Source: Fervidicella metallireducens AeB | Lineage (GTDB): Bacteria; Bacillota; Clostridia; Clostridiales; Caloramatoraceae | Direction of reading: 5' to 3' | DNA: 64,000 bases | Assembly: GCF_000601455.1 (NCBI RefSeq) | Contig: NZ_AZQP01000009.1 | Coordinates: 1 to 64,000 of the forward strand | Translations under genes and position numbers: made by a program | Shown here: in pieces, positions 17,954 through 26,943 of the stretch | Layout of the letters: each line of letters opens with the position of its first letter | Numbering within the stretch: the first letter of the stretch is position 1 | Notes under the pieces: generated by a model | Told to the model about the DNA's origin: nothing | What the model saw: only the letters and a program-made list of their open reading frames with translations | Database searches by the model: none

Positions 17954-17976
17954 AAATGTGAATCTCATTTGTTTTT
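17938..17976. terminator. Bidirectional terminator
   Basis: GAGATTCAACATT pairs with AATGTGAATCTC around an A-rich loop, followed by TTTGTTTTTT. It overlaps the end of the GGDEF gene and lies before the convergent fba stop. Confidence 0.75.
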
Positions 17977-18905
17977 TAGATAGTATTACTTGAGCCTAAT
18001 ACGTTTCTAATTTTATGTTTAACCATATCTTTTATAGCAGTCCTTGCTGGTGCTAAATACTTTCTAGGATCGAATTCTTCAGGGTGGTTAGTTAAGTACT
18101 CTCTGATTGTTGCTGTCATTGCAAGTCTTAGGTCTGTATCAATATTGATTTTACAAACTCCCATTGTAGCAGCTTTTCTCAGCATATCCTCAGGCACCCC
18201 CATGGCACCAGGGAGTTTTCCGCCGAATTGATTGCACTTAGCTACAAACTCAGGCATAACAGTTGAAGCACCATGAAGTACTAAAGGAAAACCACTTAAT
18301 TTTTTAGATATAATTTCCAATCTTTCAAAATCAAGTTTTGGCTCACCTGTAAACTTATAAGCACCGTGACTTGTTCCAATAGCTATTGCAAGGGAGTCAC
18401 ATCCGGTTCTTTCTACAAATTCAACAGCTTGATCAGGATCAGTATATGTAGCATCCTTTGCAGAAACTTTAACTGCATCCTCTACTCCTGCAAGCCTTCC
18501 AAGTTCTGCTTCAACTACAACACCCTTTGAATGTGCATATTCAACAACTTCTTTTGTTATTCTGATATTTTCTTCGAAGGAGTGTTTGGAACCATCAATC
18601 ATAACCGAAGTAAATCCACTATCGATACAAGCTTTAACAATTTCAAAATCCTCACCGTGATCAAGGTGTAGTACAATTGGTAAATTTGAGTCTTCAACTG
18701 CAGCTTCTACAAGTTTTTTTAAATAAATTGGATTGGCATATTTTCTTGCACCTGCTGAAACTTGTAAAATTAAAGGTGATTTTTCTTCCTTTGCTGCTTC
18801 AACTATTCCCTGAATTATTTCCATATTATTAACATTAAAGGCACCGATTGCATATCCACCTTGGTAAGCTTTCTTAAACATCTCTGTTGAAGTGATAAGT
18901 GACAT
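17976..18905 (-). CDS. fba: Fructose-bisphosphate aldolase, class II
   Basis: Zinc aldolase that splits fructose 1,6-bisphosphate into glyceraldehyde 3-phosphate and dihydroxyacetone phosphate. At 309 residues it is normal for the FbaA/GatY class II family. Zinc ligands and active-site residues are visible in HLDHGEDF (about residue 82), EAELGRLAG, GTSHGAYK and LHGAST, followed by the phosphate-binding INIDTDLR. RBS AAAGGGGG precedes ATG 18905. It is transcribed alone, away from the gapA-eno cluster at 50-57 kb whose upper substrate it supplies. Confidence 0.95.
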   Translation of the reverse strand: MSLITSTEMFKKAYQGGYAIGAFNVNNMEIIQGIVEAAKEEKSPLILQVSAGARKYANPIYLKKLVEAAVEDSNLPIVLHLDHGEDFEIVKACIDSGFTSVMIDGSKHSFEENIRITKEVVEYAHSKGVVVEAELGRLAGVEDAVKVSAKDATYTDPDQAVEFVERTGCDSLAIAIGTSHGAYKFTGEPKLDFERLEIISKKLSGFPLVLHGASTVMPEFVAKCNQFGGKLPGAMGVPEDMLRKAATMGVCKINIDTDLRLAMTATIREYLTNHPEEFDPRKYLAPARTAIKDMVKHKIRNVLGSSNTI

Positions 18906-19007
18906 GTTAATTCCCCCTTTTTATTTAATAAGTATATCACAATTAAATATATATGCTATTATTTTTATTTTATCATATTTATTAATAATTTCAACTCATA
19001 GAAGAAG

Positions 19008-19034
19008 GATATATTAAATATTATTTAATATATC
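19008..19034. repeat. Perfect AT-rich inverted repeat
   Basis: GATATATTAAAT and ATTTAATATATC form a perfect 12-bp stem with a 3-base loop. It sits just after the stop of the minus-strand DUF4363 gene. It has no clear T run, so a terminator role is only possible. Confidence 0.5.
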
Positions 19035-19040
19035 TGATTA

Positions 19041-19433
19041 CTAAAATATATTTTCTAAGGTAAAAGCCTCCATATTAGGTATATGGCTTAAATAATGCTG
19101 AAGTGTTCTAAGTGAGGCAAGGGACTGGGAAAAATTTTTGGATTTAACATATGCTGTGGTGGATTTAAGAGATATAGTGATATTGTCAATCTCTTTATGG
19201 TCAGTAAAAAGTCCCCATTTTGATTGAGTTTGCATCCAGTTTGATTCCAATTTTTCAAGTCTTTTTTCTGCCTCACTCCAATTATCATTTGTAATGTTGA
19301 ATTCAACTTTTTTAAGTTCAGCTAAATAGGTATCTGTTGTTTTTATTAAATATTTTCTAATAAGAATTCCAGAGGTTAATATTGCAAATAGAATAAAAAG
19401 GGAAAGTATAAGAATTTTATTGTTACTTTTCAT
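19041..19433 (-). CDS. DUF4363 family protein
   Basis: Protein of 130 residues with one N-terminal membrane helix (ILILSLFILFAILTSGILI) and an outside helical domain, SEAEKRLEKLESNW being typical of DUF4363. It is encoded right after, and overlapping by 11 bases, a DUF421 gene. This pair is common in Clostridia. Function unknown; an envelope or sporulation role is often supposed from its relatives but is not shown here. Confidence 0.82.
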   Translation of the reverse strand: MKSNNKILILSLFILFAILTSGILIRKYLIKTTDTYLAELKKVEFNITNDNWSEAEKRLEKLESNWMQTQSKWGLFTDHKEIDNITISLKSTTAYVKSKNFSQSLASLRTLQHYLSHIPNMEAFTLENIF

Positions 19434-20103
19434 TTTTTAACCTCCTTTGAAGGAAGAGCTGGTCATTAGAATCCAACATGGCAATAAAAACATCTTCAAT
19501 TTTATCAATACCATTTTTTTTAAGTTCTTTATTTAGCCAATTTATATCTCTACCGGAAATAACCAAATTTTTTTCATTTAATTTACCATCTAAAATTAAC
19601 CCTATGGGAAGGTGAATTTTCTGTTCAGGAATCTTCATATCTTGTTTTGTTAGTGGCGACACGTTGAATTTTGGTATAATACTTAATTTTCCGCTTGTTT
19701 CCAATATAGCATACTCAATATCAGCTATGTTGATGTATCCCATTAATCTAAGCTCTTCAGTTAAATCATCCAGATTAAAACGCTGTCTCCTTAGCTCTTC
19801 TTCCTGCACTTTGCCATGTTTAATTAAAATACTAGGAACACCGCATGTAACTTTTCTAAATGGCTGAAATTTCAGTGTTAAATAGGATATCAGAATCTCT
19901 AATATCATTAAGGTTAAAATTGGGATTATACCTCTAATCAGTGGGATCCCTGTATCCTGCATTGGAACAGCAGCTAATTCTGATAACATTATAGCTATAA
20001 CTAACTCAAAGGGTTGAAGCTCACCAATTTGTCGTTTACCCATTATTCTCATCACAGCAACTACGATGATATATAAGAGTATTGTTCTTGCAAATACTAT
20101 CAT
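19423..20103 (-). CDS. DUF421 (YetF family) membrane protein
   Basis: Protein of about 226 residues: three N-terminal membrane helices (including VVAVMRIMGKRQIGELQPFE, the family signature) and a cytoplasmic DUF421 domain with LIKHGKVQEEELRRQRFN and LDDLTEELR. A YetF-like C-terminal extension follows. The start at 20103 has GAGAGG at 8 bases; two in-frame codons further up are too close to that site. The downstream DUF4363 gene overlaps it, so the two products are likely made together and may interact. Confidence 0.87.
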   Translation of the reverse strand: MIVFARTILLYIIVVAVMRIMGKRQIGELQPFELVIAIMLSELAAVPMQDTGIPLIRGIIPILTLMILEILISYLTLKFQPFRKVTCGVPSILIKHGKVQEEELRRQRFNLDDLTEELRLMGYINIADIEYAILETSGKLSIIPKFNVSPLTKQDMKIPEQKIHLPIGLILDGKLNEKNLVISGRDINWLNKELKKNGIDKIEDVFIAMLDSNDQLFLQRRLKNEK

Positions 20104-20239
20104 ACCCATCACCTCTCATCTATTATTTCACTTAAGAGAGAAAAATAATCATAATAGAATACTGAATGAAAATTACTTGAGAATATACTATATAAAAGGT
20201 ATAATTCAAATTGTAAAATTGATGAAAGGAAAAAATTTG

Positions 20240-21310
20240 ATGAAAAGACCAAGGTTTGAAAAATTTGAAATGAAATACGGTTACTATTTTCCAGAGGATT
20301 TTAAAGAATTTATGTATTTTTATGGAGGAGATACTCAATTTGGAAGCTGCAGATTTGAATACCCAGATAATATAATAAATAATCTATTAAGGATACCAGG
20401 GAAAATGGATTTTCATTTAATTCCCTTTGGGGATGTAGGAAATGGTGATTACTATTGCTTTTATAGATATGGAATTGGTAAAGATGAATATTTTATTGGA
20501 ATATGGCTTCATGAAACCTATAACTTTGTAATATTAACTTCTTCATTTAAAGGATTTCTTTATAAATGTATGCTGGATGATTATCTTGCAACAATAGTTC
20601 ATGGCGATGAATTGTCAGAAGAGGAGATAGAAATTTGTAAGACTGAAAGTATGGAAAGATGTATAGAGTTAAGTAAACGGTATGGTTTTGATTTTGAAAA
20701 GGTAAAGAAAATGAGAAGTGAATTTGACTACCATAAGCTAATGGTAGAGTTTGATGAAATGGCATTACAAAGTTTATGTTTTTTAGGTAAAAATTTAATT
20801 AAAAAAAGGGATCTCAATGGTTTAGATATATTAAAATATGCCTTAAATGTTTATCCATTTTATACAGCTCCATATTATTTGCTGGGGATATCTTTATTAA
20901 ACCAGGGGAAAGATTTTAGAAAATATTTCAAAGAAGCAGTGAAGACATCAGTAATTTTAACTGGATATAGCTATTGGGAAGAGGATTACCTTGAAATTCC
21001 TGAAGATGTACATAGAGAAATTGCTTTATATGTGGATAATGAACTAAAAGATGCAGAAACAGTATTTGAGAAAAAATTATATTTAGGAGCAGATCCCTAT
21101 GACTATTCATTAAGGCTGGAATTAGCAAGGGAATATATTTTAGATAAGAAATATCATCATGCCATGGTAGAATATAATAATGCGATTTTTTGTACTGATT
21201 CTTCCCAGATTAAAAGAGAAATTTTAGAAGAAGCTTATATATGTGCAAGGGAATATGGACTTTGTTTCATAAAAGGAATAATTGAGCATGATTTAAAGTA
21301 TATAAGATAA
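20240..21310 (+). CDS. SMI1/KNR4 (SUKH)-like and TPR protein
   Basis: Protein of 356 residues. The N-terminal part (KYGYYFPEDFKEFMYFYGGD, then LIPFGDVGNGDYYCF and VHGDEL) fits the SMI1/KNR4 SUKH fold. The C-terminal half holds TPR-like helix pairs (YYLLGISLLNQGKDF and LAREYILDKKYHHAMVEYNN). SUKH proteins are often toxin-immunity factors, but no toxin or polymorphic locus is nearby. ATG 20240 is chosen because GAAAGGA lies 9 bases before it; the longer open frame upstream overlaps the DUF421 gene on the other strand. Confidence 0.7.
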   Translation: MKRPRFEKFEMKYGYYFPEDFKEFMYFYGGDTQFGSCRFEYPDNIINNLLRIPGKMDFHLIPFGDVGNGDYYCFYRYGIGKDEYFIGIWLHETYNFVILTSSFKGFLYKCMLDDYLATIVHGDELSEEEIEICKTESMERCIELSKRYGFDFEKVKKMRSEFDYHKLMVEFDEMALQSLCFLGKNLIKKRDLNGLDILKYALNVYPFYTAPYYLLGISLLNQGKDFRKYFKEAVKTSVILTGYSYWEEDYLEIPEDVHREIALYVDNELKDAETVFEKKLYLGADPYDYSLRLELAREYILDKKYHHAMVEYNNAIFCTDSSQIKREILEEAYICAREYGLCFIKGIIEHDLKYIR

Positions 21311-21401
21311 ATTGATGTGAAAACATAATCAACAATATATGCTATACTACATATTATAAAATACACATAAATAAGCAAATTTAATGAGAGGGGGAGGACA
21401 A

Positions 21402-23057
21402 ATGGCGGGAAAGGTTAAGATAAAGTTAGCTAATGGCCAGGAGAAGGAATATGACGTAGGGCGTACACTAGAGGAGATATTATTACCTGATAAAGAGCCA
21501 GGGTGTCCACTTATTGCTTTAGTTGATGGTGAAGTAGAAGAATTATCAAAACGTATACATTACGATGTTGAGGTACAGCCAATTACAATAAACAACTCTC
21601 TTGGCGTAAGGACTTATATGAGAAGCTTGAGCTTTCTTCTAATAAAGGCAGTAGAAGAAGTTTTTCCAGGTTCAAGGGTAACAATCGAGCACTCATTAAG
21701 CAAGGGTTTATATGGTGAAATTTATAATGGTAGAGAAATTACTGACAATGATATATTACTAATAAAAACGAAAATGAAAGAATTAGTAATCAAAGACGAA
21801 AAGATTGAAAAGATTAAAGTCAATAAAGATGAGGCAATTAAGATATTTAAAAGATATGGTATGAATGATAAATTACGTTTGTTAAAGCATATAGAACAAA
21901 GTTATATTAATATTTATAAATGCGGATACCTATATGATTATTTTTATGGTCCAATGGTACCTTCAATGGGATATTTGAAAATTTTCGATATAATGCGTTA
22001 CAATAGAGGGTTTATTTTAACTTATCCACATGAGGATGACCCTGTTGCTATACCTGTATTTAAGGACTTACCTAAGTTAGCAAAGGTTTTCAAAGAAACA
22101 GAAGATTGGTCCAAAATTCTTGATGTAGGTTGTGTAGGTGCTTTAAATGATAAGGTTGAATCTGGGGAGATTGAGGAGATAATATTAGTTGCTGAAGGTT
22201 TGCATGAGAAAAAAATTGCAAATATAGCTGACAAAATATATGAAAATATAGATAAAATAAAAATCGTGTTAATTGCAGGTCCTTCTTCATCTGGCAAAAC
22301 AACTTTTTCAAAGAGACTATCGATACAGCTAAGAGTATTAGGATTACGACCTTTTGCTATTTCACTTGATGATTATTTTGTCGATAGAGAACGCACTCCT
22401 AAGGATGAAAAAGGTAATTATGATTTTGAATCAATAAAGGCATTAGATCTAGAGCTATTTAATAAACATCTGACACAGTTATTATCTGGCGAAGAAGTAG
22501 AGTTCCCTGTTTTTAACTTTAAAACAGGTTCGAGGGAGTGGAGCGGAAGAAAATACAGGATGCAGGAAAACTCTATACTGGTAATTGAAGGTATACATGG
22601 TTTAAATGAGGTATTAACCAAAGCTATACCGAGGGAGAATAAGTATAAAATATATATCAGTGCTTTAACACAGTTAAACATTGATGATCATAATAGAATA
22701 CCAACAACTGATGTTAGAATGTTAAGACGAATAGTTAGAGATAATATGTCAAGAGGTAGAAATGCAGAGGCCACTATATTGTCTTGGAAAATGGTCAGGG
22801 ATGGAGAAGAAAAAAACATATTTCCTTTCCAGGAAGAAGCTGATACAATGTTTAACTCAACATTAGTTTATGAAATGAGTATATTAAAAAAATATGCGGA
22901 ACCACTGCTTAGAGAAATAAAAAAAGAAAGTCCAGCTTACATTGAGGCTAAACGGTTGTTGATATTTTTAAGTTATTTTAAAAGTGCAGGTGAAGAAATA
23001 ATACCAAACAATTCTATTATAAGAGAGTTCATAGGAAGAAGCTGTTTCTATAAGTAA
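21402..23057 (+). CDS. Nucleoside kinase: TGS, threonyl-tRNA-synthetase-like and uridine kinase domains
   Basis: Protein of 551 residues in the uridine kinase-like family of Clostridia. Residues 1-65 are a TGS domain (KIKLANGQEKEYDVGRT). A middle region resembles the second additional domain of threonyl-tRNA synthetase. From about residue 285 comes a P-loop kinase with GPSSSGKTTFSKRL, the acidic SLDDYFVDRERTP and EGIHGLN. It is predicted to phosphorylate a nucleoside. ATG 21402 follows GGGGGAGGA; the in-frame ATG at 21384 contains that site. A nitrilase gene follows after 18 bases, so they may form an operon. Confidence 0.9.
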   Translation: MAGKVKIKLANGQEKEYDVGRTLEEILLPDKEPGCPLIALVDGEVEELSKRIHYDVEVQPITINNSLGVRTYMRSLSFLLIKAVEEVFPGSRVTIEHSLSKGLYGEIYNGREITDNDILLIKTKMKELVIKDEKIEKIKVNKDEAIKIFKRYGMNDKLRLLKHIEQSYINIYKCGYLYDYFYGPMVPSMGYLKIFDIMRYNRGFILTYPHEDDPVAIPVFKDLPKLAKVFKETEDWSKILDVGCVGALNDKVESGEIEEIILVAEGLHEKKIANIADKIYENIDKIKIVLIAGPSSSGKTTFSKRLSIQLRVLGLRPFAISLDDYFVDRERTPKDEKGNYDFESIKALDLELFNKHLTQLLSGEEVEFPVFNFKTGSREWSGRKYRMQENSILVIEGIHGLNEVLTKAIPRENKYKIYISALTQLNIDDHNRIPTTDVRMLRRIVRDNMSRGRNAEATILSWKMVRDGEEKNIFPFQEEADTMFNSTLVYEMSILKKYAEPLLREIKKESPAYIEAKRLLIFLSYFKSAGEEIIPNNSIIREFIGRSCFYK

Positions 23058-23075
23058 AGAATAGGAGTGTTTAGA

Positions 23076-23888
23076 TTGCTTAAAGTTGCTCTTTGTCAAA
23101 CTTTAGTTTCTGATAAGAAATTAAATAATTTAGAAAATGCATATAGGAAGATTTCAAGGGCTGCATTTAATGGTGCCAAGATTGTTTCACTTTGCGAGAT
23201 GTTTAACTGCCCATATTCTGGACAGTATTTCAGGATTAATGCTGAGGAAGAAGATGACAGCCAATCAGTGGATATGCTTAAAAAAGTTGCAAAGGAATGG
23301 CAGATTTATGTTGTAGGAGGATCTATACCAGAGCTTTGTGAGAACAAGGTTTATAACACTTCTTATGTTGTAAATCCCCAAGGTGAGATTATTGCAAAGC
23401 ATAGAAAGATACACCTTTTTGATGTAGATATTCAAAACGGTATAAGATTTAAAGAGTCAGATTTTCTATCTTCAGGAAATGAAGTAACTGTCTTTGATAC
23501 AATTTATGGTAGGATAGGTTTGTGTATATGCTATGACATCAGATTTCCAGAGTTAATAAGAAAAATGTCCCTGATGGGTGCAAAAATGGTATTCGTTCCA
23601 GCTGCTTTTAATATGACTACTGGTCCGGCACATTGGACAACGCTATTTAGGGCAAGGGCAATTGACAATCAAGTATATATGTTTGGTATTTCACCAGCAA
23701 GAGACATAAATGGAGCTTATACATCATATGGTCATTCTATAATAGTTAATCCTTGGGGCGAAATATTAAATGAAGGAAGTGAATTTGAGGATATAATATA
23801 TGGAGAAATTGACTTGGATTATGTAGATAAAGTCAGGAATGAAATTCCAATTTATAGTCACAGAAAACCTGAACTTTATAACAAATAG
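23076..23888 (+). CDS. Carbon-nitrogen hydrolase (omega-amidase/Nit-like)
   Basis: Cytoplasmic amidase of about 271 residues with the Glu-Lys-Cys triad: SLCEMFNCPYS (Glu), KHRKIHLFDVD (Lys) and CICYDIRFPEL (Cys). FNMTTGPAHWTTLFRARAID is characteristic of the Nit2/omega-amidase group, which hydrolyses alpha-keto acid amides such as 2-oxoglutaramate. The start is TTG 23076, 8 bases after AGGAG; GTG 23067 lies inside that site. It follows the nucleoside kinase by 18 bases and ends before a long hairpin. Confidence 0.88.
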   Translation: MLKVALCQTLVSDKKLNNLENAYRKISRAAFNGAKIVSLCEMFNCPYSGQYFRINAEEEDDSQSVDMLKKVAKEWQIYVVGGSIPELCENKVYNTSYVVNPQGEIIAKHRKIHLFDVDIQNGIRFKESDFLSSGNEVTVFDTIYGRIGLCICYDIRFPELIRKMSLMGAKMVFVPAAFNMTTGPAHWTTLFRARAIDNQVYMFGISPARDINGAYTSYGHSIIVNPWGEILNEGSEFEDIIYGEIDLDYVDKVRNEIPIYSHRKPELYNK

Positions 23889-23931
23889 CTATTTAAAGTA
23901 TAAAATAAAATCATTCTGCCTTTATAAAATA

Positions 23932-24000
23932 AAGTGCCATGAATAATATCGAAGTATGTTTCATATATCCATATACTTCAATATTTATCCCATGGCACTT
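23932..24000 (+). terminator. Long hairpin after the nitrilase gene
   Basis: Outer stem AAGTGCCATG (23932-23941) with CATGGCACTT (23991-24000), perfect over 10 bp. Inner stem of 12 bp with one mismatch: AATAT-GAAGTAT (23945-23957) with ATACTTC-ATATT (23973-23985). Only a weak GTTTGTGTG tract follows, so a terminator is likely but not certain. The rest of the 358-base gap before sdaAB (23889-24246) is AT-rich with one promoter and no gene. Confidence 0.55.
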
Positions 24001-24170
24001 GTTTGTGTGCAATTTAAATTAAAACATGGTCATTGTAGTGATACTTTTAATTAGAAAAAGGTTTTATAGGGTTTATTATAATTATCAAAGTTAAGGGAAA
24101 ATTATAAACAATAAAATTTATATGCAATATAGCAAAATTAAATAACATTTTAAAAAATTACATCAAATGC

Positions 24171-24198
24171 TTGAGAAATAATATATTTATGATAAAAT
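24171..24198 (+). promoter_or_regulatory. Promoter of the serine dehydratase operon
   Basis: TTGAGA at 24171-24176, a 16-base spacer and TAAAAT at 24193-24198, about 50 bases before the sdaAB start codon. Confidence 0.5.
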
Positions 24199-24246
24199 AA
24201 TAAGAGAATATGTCGAAATATGATGATTATAGAAGGGAAGATTTAG

Positions 24247-24915
24247 ATGAAAAATTATAGTGTTTTTGACATTCTAGGACCTATAATGATAGGACCTTCA
24301 AGCTCTCACACTGCTGGAGCAGCAAGATTGGGAAAAGTTGCTAGAGGAATAGCAGGAGAGGATTTTAAAGCTGTTACATTCTACCTTCATGGTTCCTTTG
24401 CAAAAACATATAAAGGACACGGAACAGATAGAGCATTGGTTGCAGGAGTACTTGGAATGGAAACTTATGATGAAAGACTAAGAAATGCTCTTTTTATTGC
24501 AAAAGATATGGGTATAGACATAAAATTTATTGAAACAGATTTAGGAGATGAACATCCCAATACAGTTAATATAGAATTTGAGAAAAAGGATGGAAGCAAA
24601 ATATCAGTTCAGGGAGCATCTATCGGAGGAGGAAATATAATAATAAATAAAATCCAAGGAGATAGTGTGGAATTTACTGGTACAAACCCAACTCTTATAA
24701 TAAAAAAATATGACCTTAAGGGAAGTATAAATACAATTACATCAATAATAGCTGAAAGTGATATAAATATCGGAATGATGAAAGTTACACGTCAGGGTAA
24801 AGGGAAAGAAGGACTTATGATACTTGAGACAGACAGTAAAATAACTGATGAAATAGTAGAAAAAATAGAAAAAGTAGATGGAGTTATTTCTGTTAGGGCT
24901 ATAAATCCAGTATAA
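24247..24915 (+). CDS. sdaAB: L-serine dehydratase, Fe-S dependent, beta subunit
   Basis: Beta subunit of the two-subunit anaerobic L-serine ammonia-lyase (serine to pyruvate and ammonia). It has the serine-binding signature IGPSSSHTAGAARLG near residue 12, HGSFAKTYKGHGTD and DEHPNTV. A C-terminal ACT domain starts at about 148 (GSINTITSIIAESDINIGMM). At 222 residues it is full length. The alpha subunit gene follows after 19 bases. RBS GAAGGGAAG precedes ATG 24247. Confidence 0.95.
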   Translation: MKNYSVFDILGPIMIGPSSSHTAGAARLGKVARGIAGEDFKAVTFYLHGSFAKTYKGHGTDRALVAGVLGMETYDERLRNALFIAKDMGIDIKFIETDLGDEHPNTVNIEFEKKDGSKISVQGASIGGGNIIINKIQGDSVEFTGTNPTLIIKKYDLKGSINTITSIIAESDINIGMMKVTRQGKGKEGLMILETDSKITDEIVEKIEKVDGVISVRAINPV

Positions 24916-24934
24916 GAAGGAGAGTTGTTGTGTT

Positions 24935-25807
24935 ATGTATAATTATGGATACGAAATGCTTCAATTAGCAAAGGAAAAGAATGTTAGATTATGTGATATT
25001 GTAATAGAAAATGAAGTTAAATTAACTGAACAATCAGTAGAAGTTGTTAGAGAAAAAATGGGCAGAAATCTTGATGTTATGATGGATTCAGCAAAGTATG
25101 GCTTGGAAAATGATGTTAAGTCAGTTAGTGGCTTAATAGGTGGAGATGCTAAGAAATTAGAAGAGTATAGAAAAAATGGAAAAACTCTTTGCGGTGATGT
25201 AATAGTAAAAGCAATGGCCAGAGCTTTATCATGTTCAGAAGTAAATGCTGCAATGGGAAGAATTGTTGCAGCACCAACAGCAGGATCATGTGGTATAATG
25301 CCAGCTGCCATAATTACAGCAGCTGAAGTTTTAGGTGCTGATAGAGAGAAAATGATAGATGCATTGTTTACTGCATCAGGAATAGGTCAGATTATAGGAA
25401 AGAATGCAACTTTTGCAGGAGCAGAGGGTGGTTGTCAGGCTGAATGTGGTGCAGCTGCTGCTATGGCTGCTGCAGGTATAGTTGAAATGGCAGGTGGAAC
25501 ACCAGAAATGGCTTTACATGCAGCATCTATTGCTCTAAAAAATATCCTTGGACTTGTTTGTGACCCAATCGCAGGGTTAGTAGAAGCGCCATGTGCTAAG
25601 AGAAATTCATCTGGAACAGTTAATGCTATGACTTCAGCAGAATTGGCTTTAGCTGGAATTAAAAGTATAATACCTTTCGATGAAATGGTAGAAACTATGT
25701 ACAGAGTTGGAAAAGCATTGCCTGAAGAATTAAGAGAAACTGCTATGGGTGGGATTGCTGTTACTCCAACAGGTATAAAACTAAGAAAACAAATATTTGG
25801 TGAATAA
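24935..25807 (+). CDS. sdaAA: L-serine dehydratase, Fe-S dependent, alpha subunit
   Basis: Catalytic alpha subunit carrying the oxygen-labile [4Fe-4S] cluster that activates the serine hydroxyl. Residues 1-290 match the family: VAAPTAGSCGIMPAAI, EGGCQAECGAAAAMAAA, LVCDPIAGLVEAPCAKRN (cluster cysteines), and a tail TAMGGIAVTPTGIKL. AAGGAGAG precedes ATG 24935. The operon ends at a strong hairpin (25806-25834). Confidence 0.95.
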   Translation: MYNYGYEMLQLAKEKNVRLCDIVIENEVKLTEQSVEVVREKMGRNLDVMMDSAKYGLENDVKSVSGLIGGDAKKLEEYRKNGKTLCGDVIVKAMARALSCSEVNAAMGRIVAAPTAGSCGIMPAAIITAAEVLGADREKMIDALFTASGIGQIIGKNATFAGAEGGCQAECGAAAAMAAAGIVEMAGGTPEMALHAASIALKNILGLVCDPIAGLVEAPCAKRNSSGTVNAMTSAELALAGIKSIIPFDEMVETMYRVGKALPEELRETAMGGIAVTPTGIKLRKQIFGE

Positions 25808-25834
25808 AAATCCGGCATTTTTGCCGGATTTTTT
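25806..25834. terminator. Bidirectional terminator
   Basis: AAATCCGGCA and TGCCGGATTT form a 10-bp stem with T runs on both strands, between sdaAA and the convergent antiporter gene. Confidence 0.9.
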
Positions 25835-26891
25835 ACATAAATAAATATCCTAGGGCAATTATAAAATAGGAAGCAAGTAGTATAGCACCTTCAATCCAAA
25901 AGGTTTTACCGTCCTGAAAAACAAAAAATGATAAACCTATAGCTATAATTAAACTTGTTATTTGATAAAGATTGTATGATAAATCTATGGTATAACCATA
26001 TGTCAGCCCAATCAGCACTAAAAATGGCATAGCGAATAATGCAATCTGCATACCTGAACCTATAGCAATTTCAATGCATAAATTTATTTTGTTTTTTAAA
26101 GCCATCAGTATAGCTGTGGAATATTCAGCAACATTTCCTACCATTGGTATTATTATAATACCAAGGAAGTTCTGTGAAAATCCATAACTAAGAGAAATAT
26201 ATTCTATTAATTTTACTAAAATATTACCCTCAATAATTAAAAATAAAAATGTGAATATAAATGAGATTAAAGTAAGGAAAAACCTTAACTGTCTGTTGCC
26301 TGTAACATTTTTATCAATAGCTTCTTCCTCATTTTTGCAAGTAAAAATAAACAGATTTCTATGAGTTATAAGTGAAAAAATTAAGCCTAAAAAGTAAACA
26401 AGTAATAATATAATTGATATACCGTAGCTCATTTCTTTAAAATTTCCATTATTAAAGAAAGAACGCTTATAGGTAGATGCTATTATTATACCTGTCAGAG
26501 CAAGAAATAATAAACCAAAATTTGTTCTGGCGAATTCCCTTGAGAACTTCTGCTCGTTATATTTTAGACCACCGAGGAAAATACTGATACCTTCAACTAA
26601 AAGGAGATTTCCAATAATAGAACCGATTAAACCTGATTTAACCAATTCAAACATTCCAGATTTCAATGCAAAATAACTGATGATTAGCTCAGGTATATTC
26701 CCAGCAGTTGCATTTAATAAACCTCCTACCTTATCACCAAGTTGTTCAGAAAAAATATCTGTATATTTACATATTGAAGAGGATATAGGGATAACGGCTA
26801 AAATAGTTACAAAAAAGCACAATGTAAAAAAATTTAATTTATAAAGAAGAATGCTTACTGGTAAAAAGATATAAAGATATTTAATTTTCAT
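25833..26891 (-). CDS. Ca2+/H+ antiporter, CaCA (CAX) family
   Basis: Membrane protein of 352 residues with about eleven helices in two halves, each with the CaCA alpha repeat: NATAGNIPELIISYFALK and PMVGNVAEYSTAILMA. The GNxxE motifs hold the ion-binding glutamates. It resembles bacterial YfkE/ChaA-type Ca2+/H+ exchangers; specificity between cations is inferred. ATG 26891 has GGTGGTG upstream. Extension to 26990 would cross the terminator of the gene before, so it is rejected. Confidence 0.88.
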   Translation of the reverse strand: MKIKYLYIFLPVSILLYKLNFFTLCFFVTILAVIPISSSICKYTDIFSEQLGDKVGGLLNATAGNIPELIISYFALKSGMFELVKSGLIGSIIGNLLLVEGISIFLGGLKYNEQKFSREFARTNFGLLFLALTGIIIASTYKRSFFNNGNFKEMSYGISIILLLVYFLGLIFSLITHRNLFIFTCKNEEEAIDKNVTGNRQLRFFLTLISFIFTFLFLIIEGNILVKLIEYISLSYGFSQNFLGIIIIPMVGNVAEYSTAILMALKNKINLCIEIAIGSGMQIALFAMPFLVLIGLTYGYTIDLSYNLYQITSLIIAIGLSFFVFQDGKTFWIEGAILLASYFIIALGYLFM

Positions 26892-26909
26892 TTTGTCACC
26901 ACCTAATTT

Positions 26910-26935
26910 AAGAAGAAGCCTGCCGTAAGGCAGAC
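26910..26935 (-). terminator. Hairpin terminator
   Basis: GCCTGCC (26918-26924) pairs with GGCAGAC (26929-26935), with one G-U pair. On the minus strand TTCTTCTT follows. It lies after the small 55-codon gene and before the antiporter gene. Confidence 0.55.
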
Positions 26936-26943
26936 TTAAAACA

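Noticed and set aside
24211-24217. TGTCGAA, a Spo0A-box-like heptamer before sdaAB
   Set aside because: A single 7-base match occurs several times by chance in 64 kb, and it lies downstream of the -10 box without a second box.
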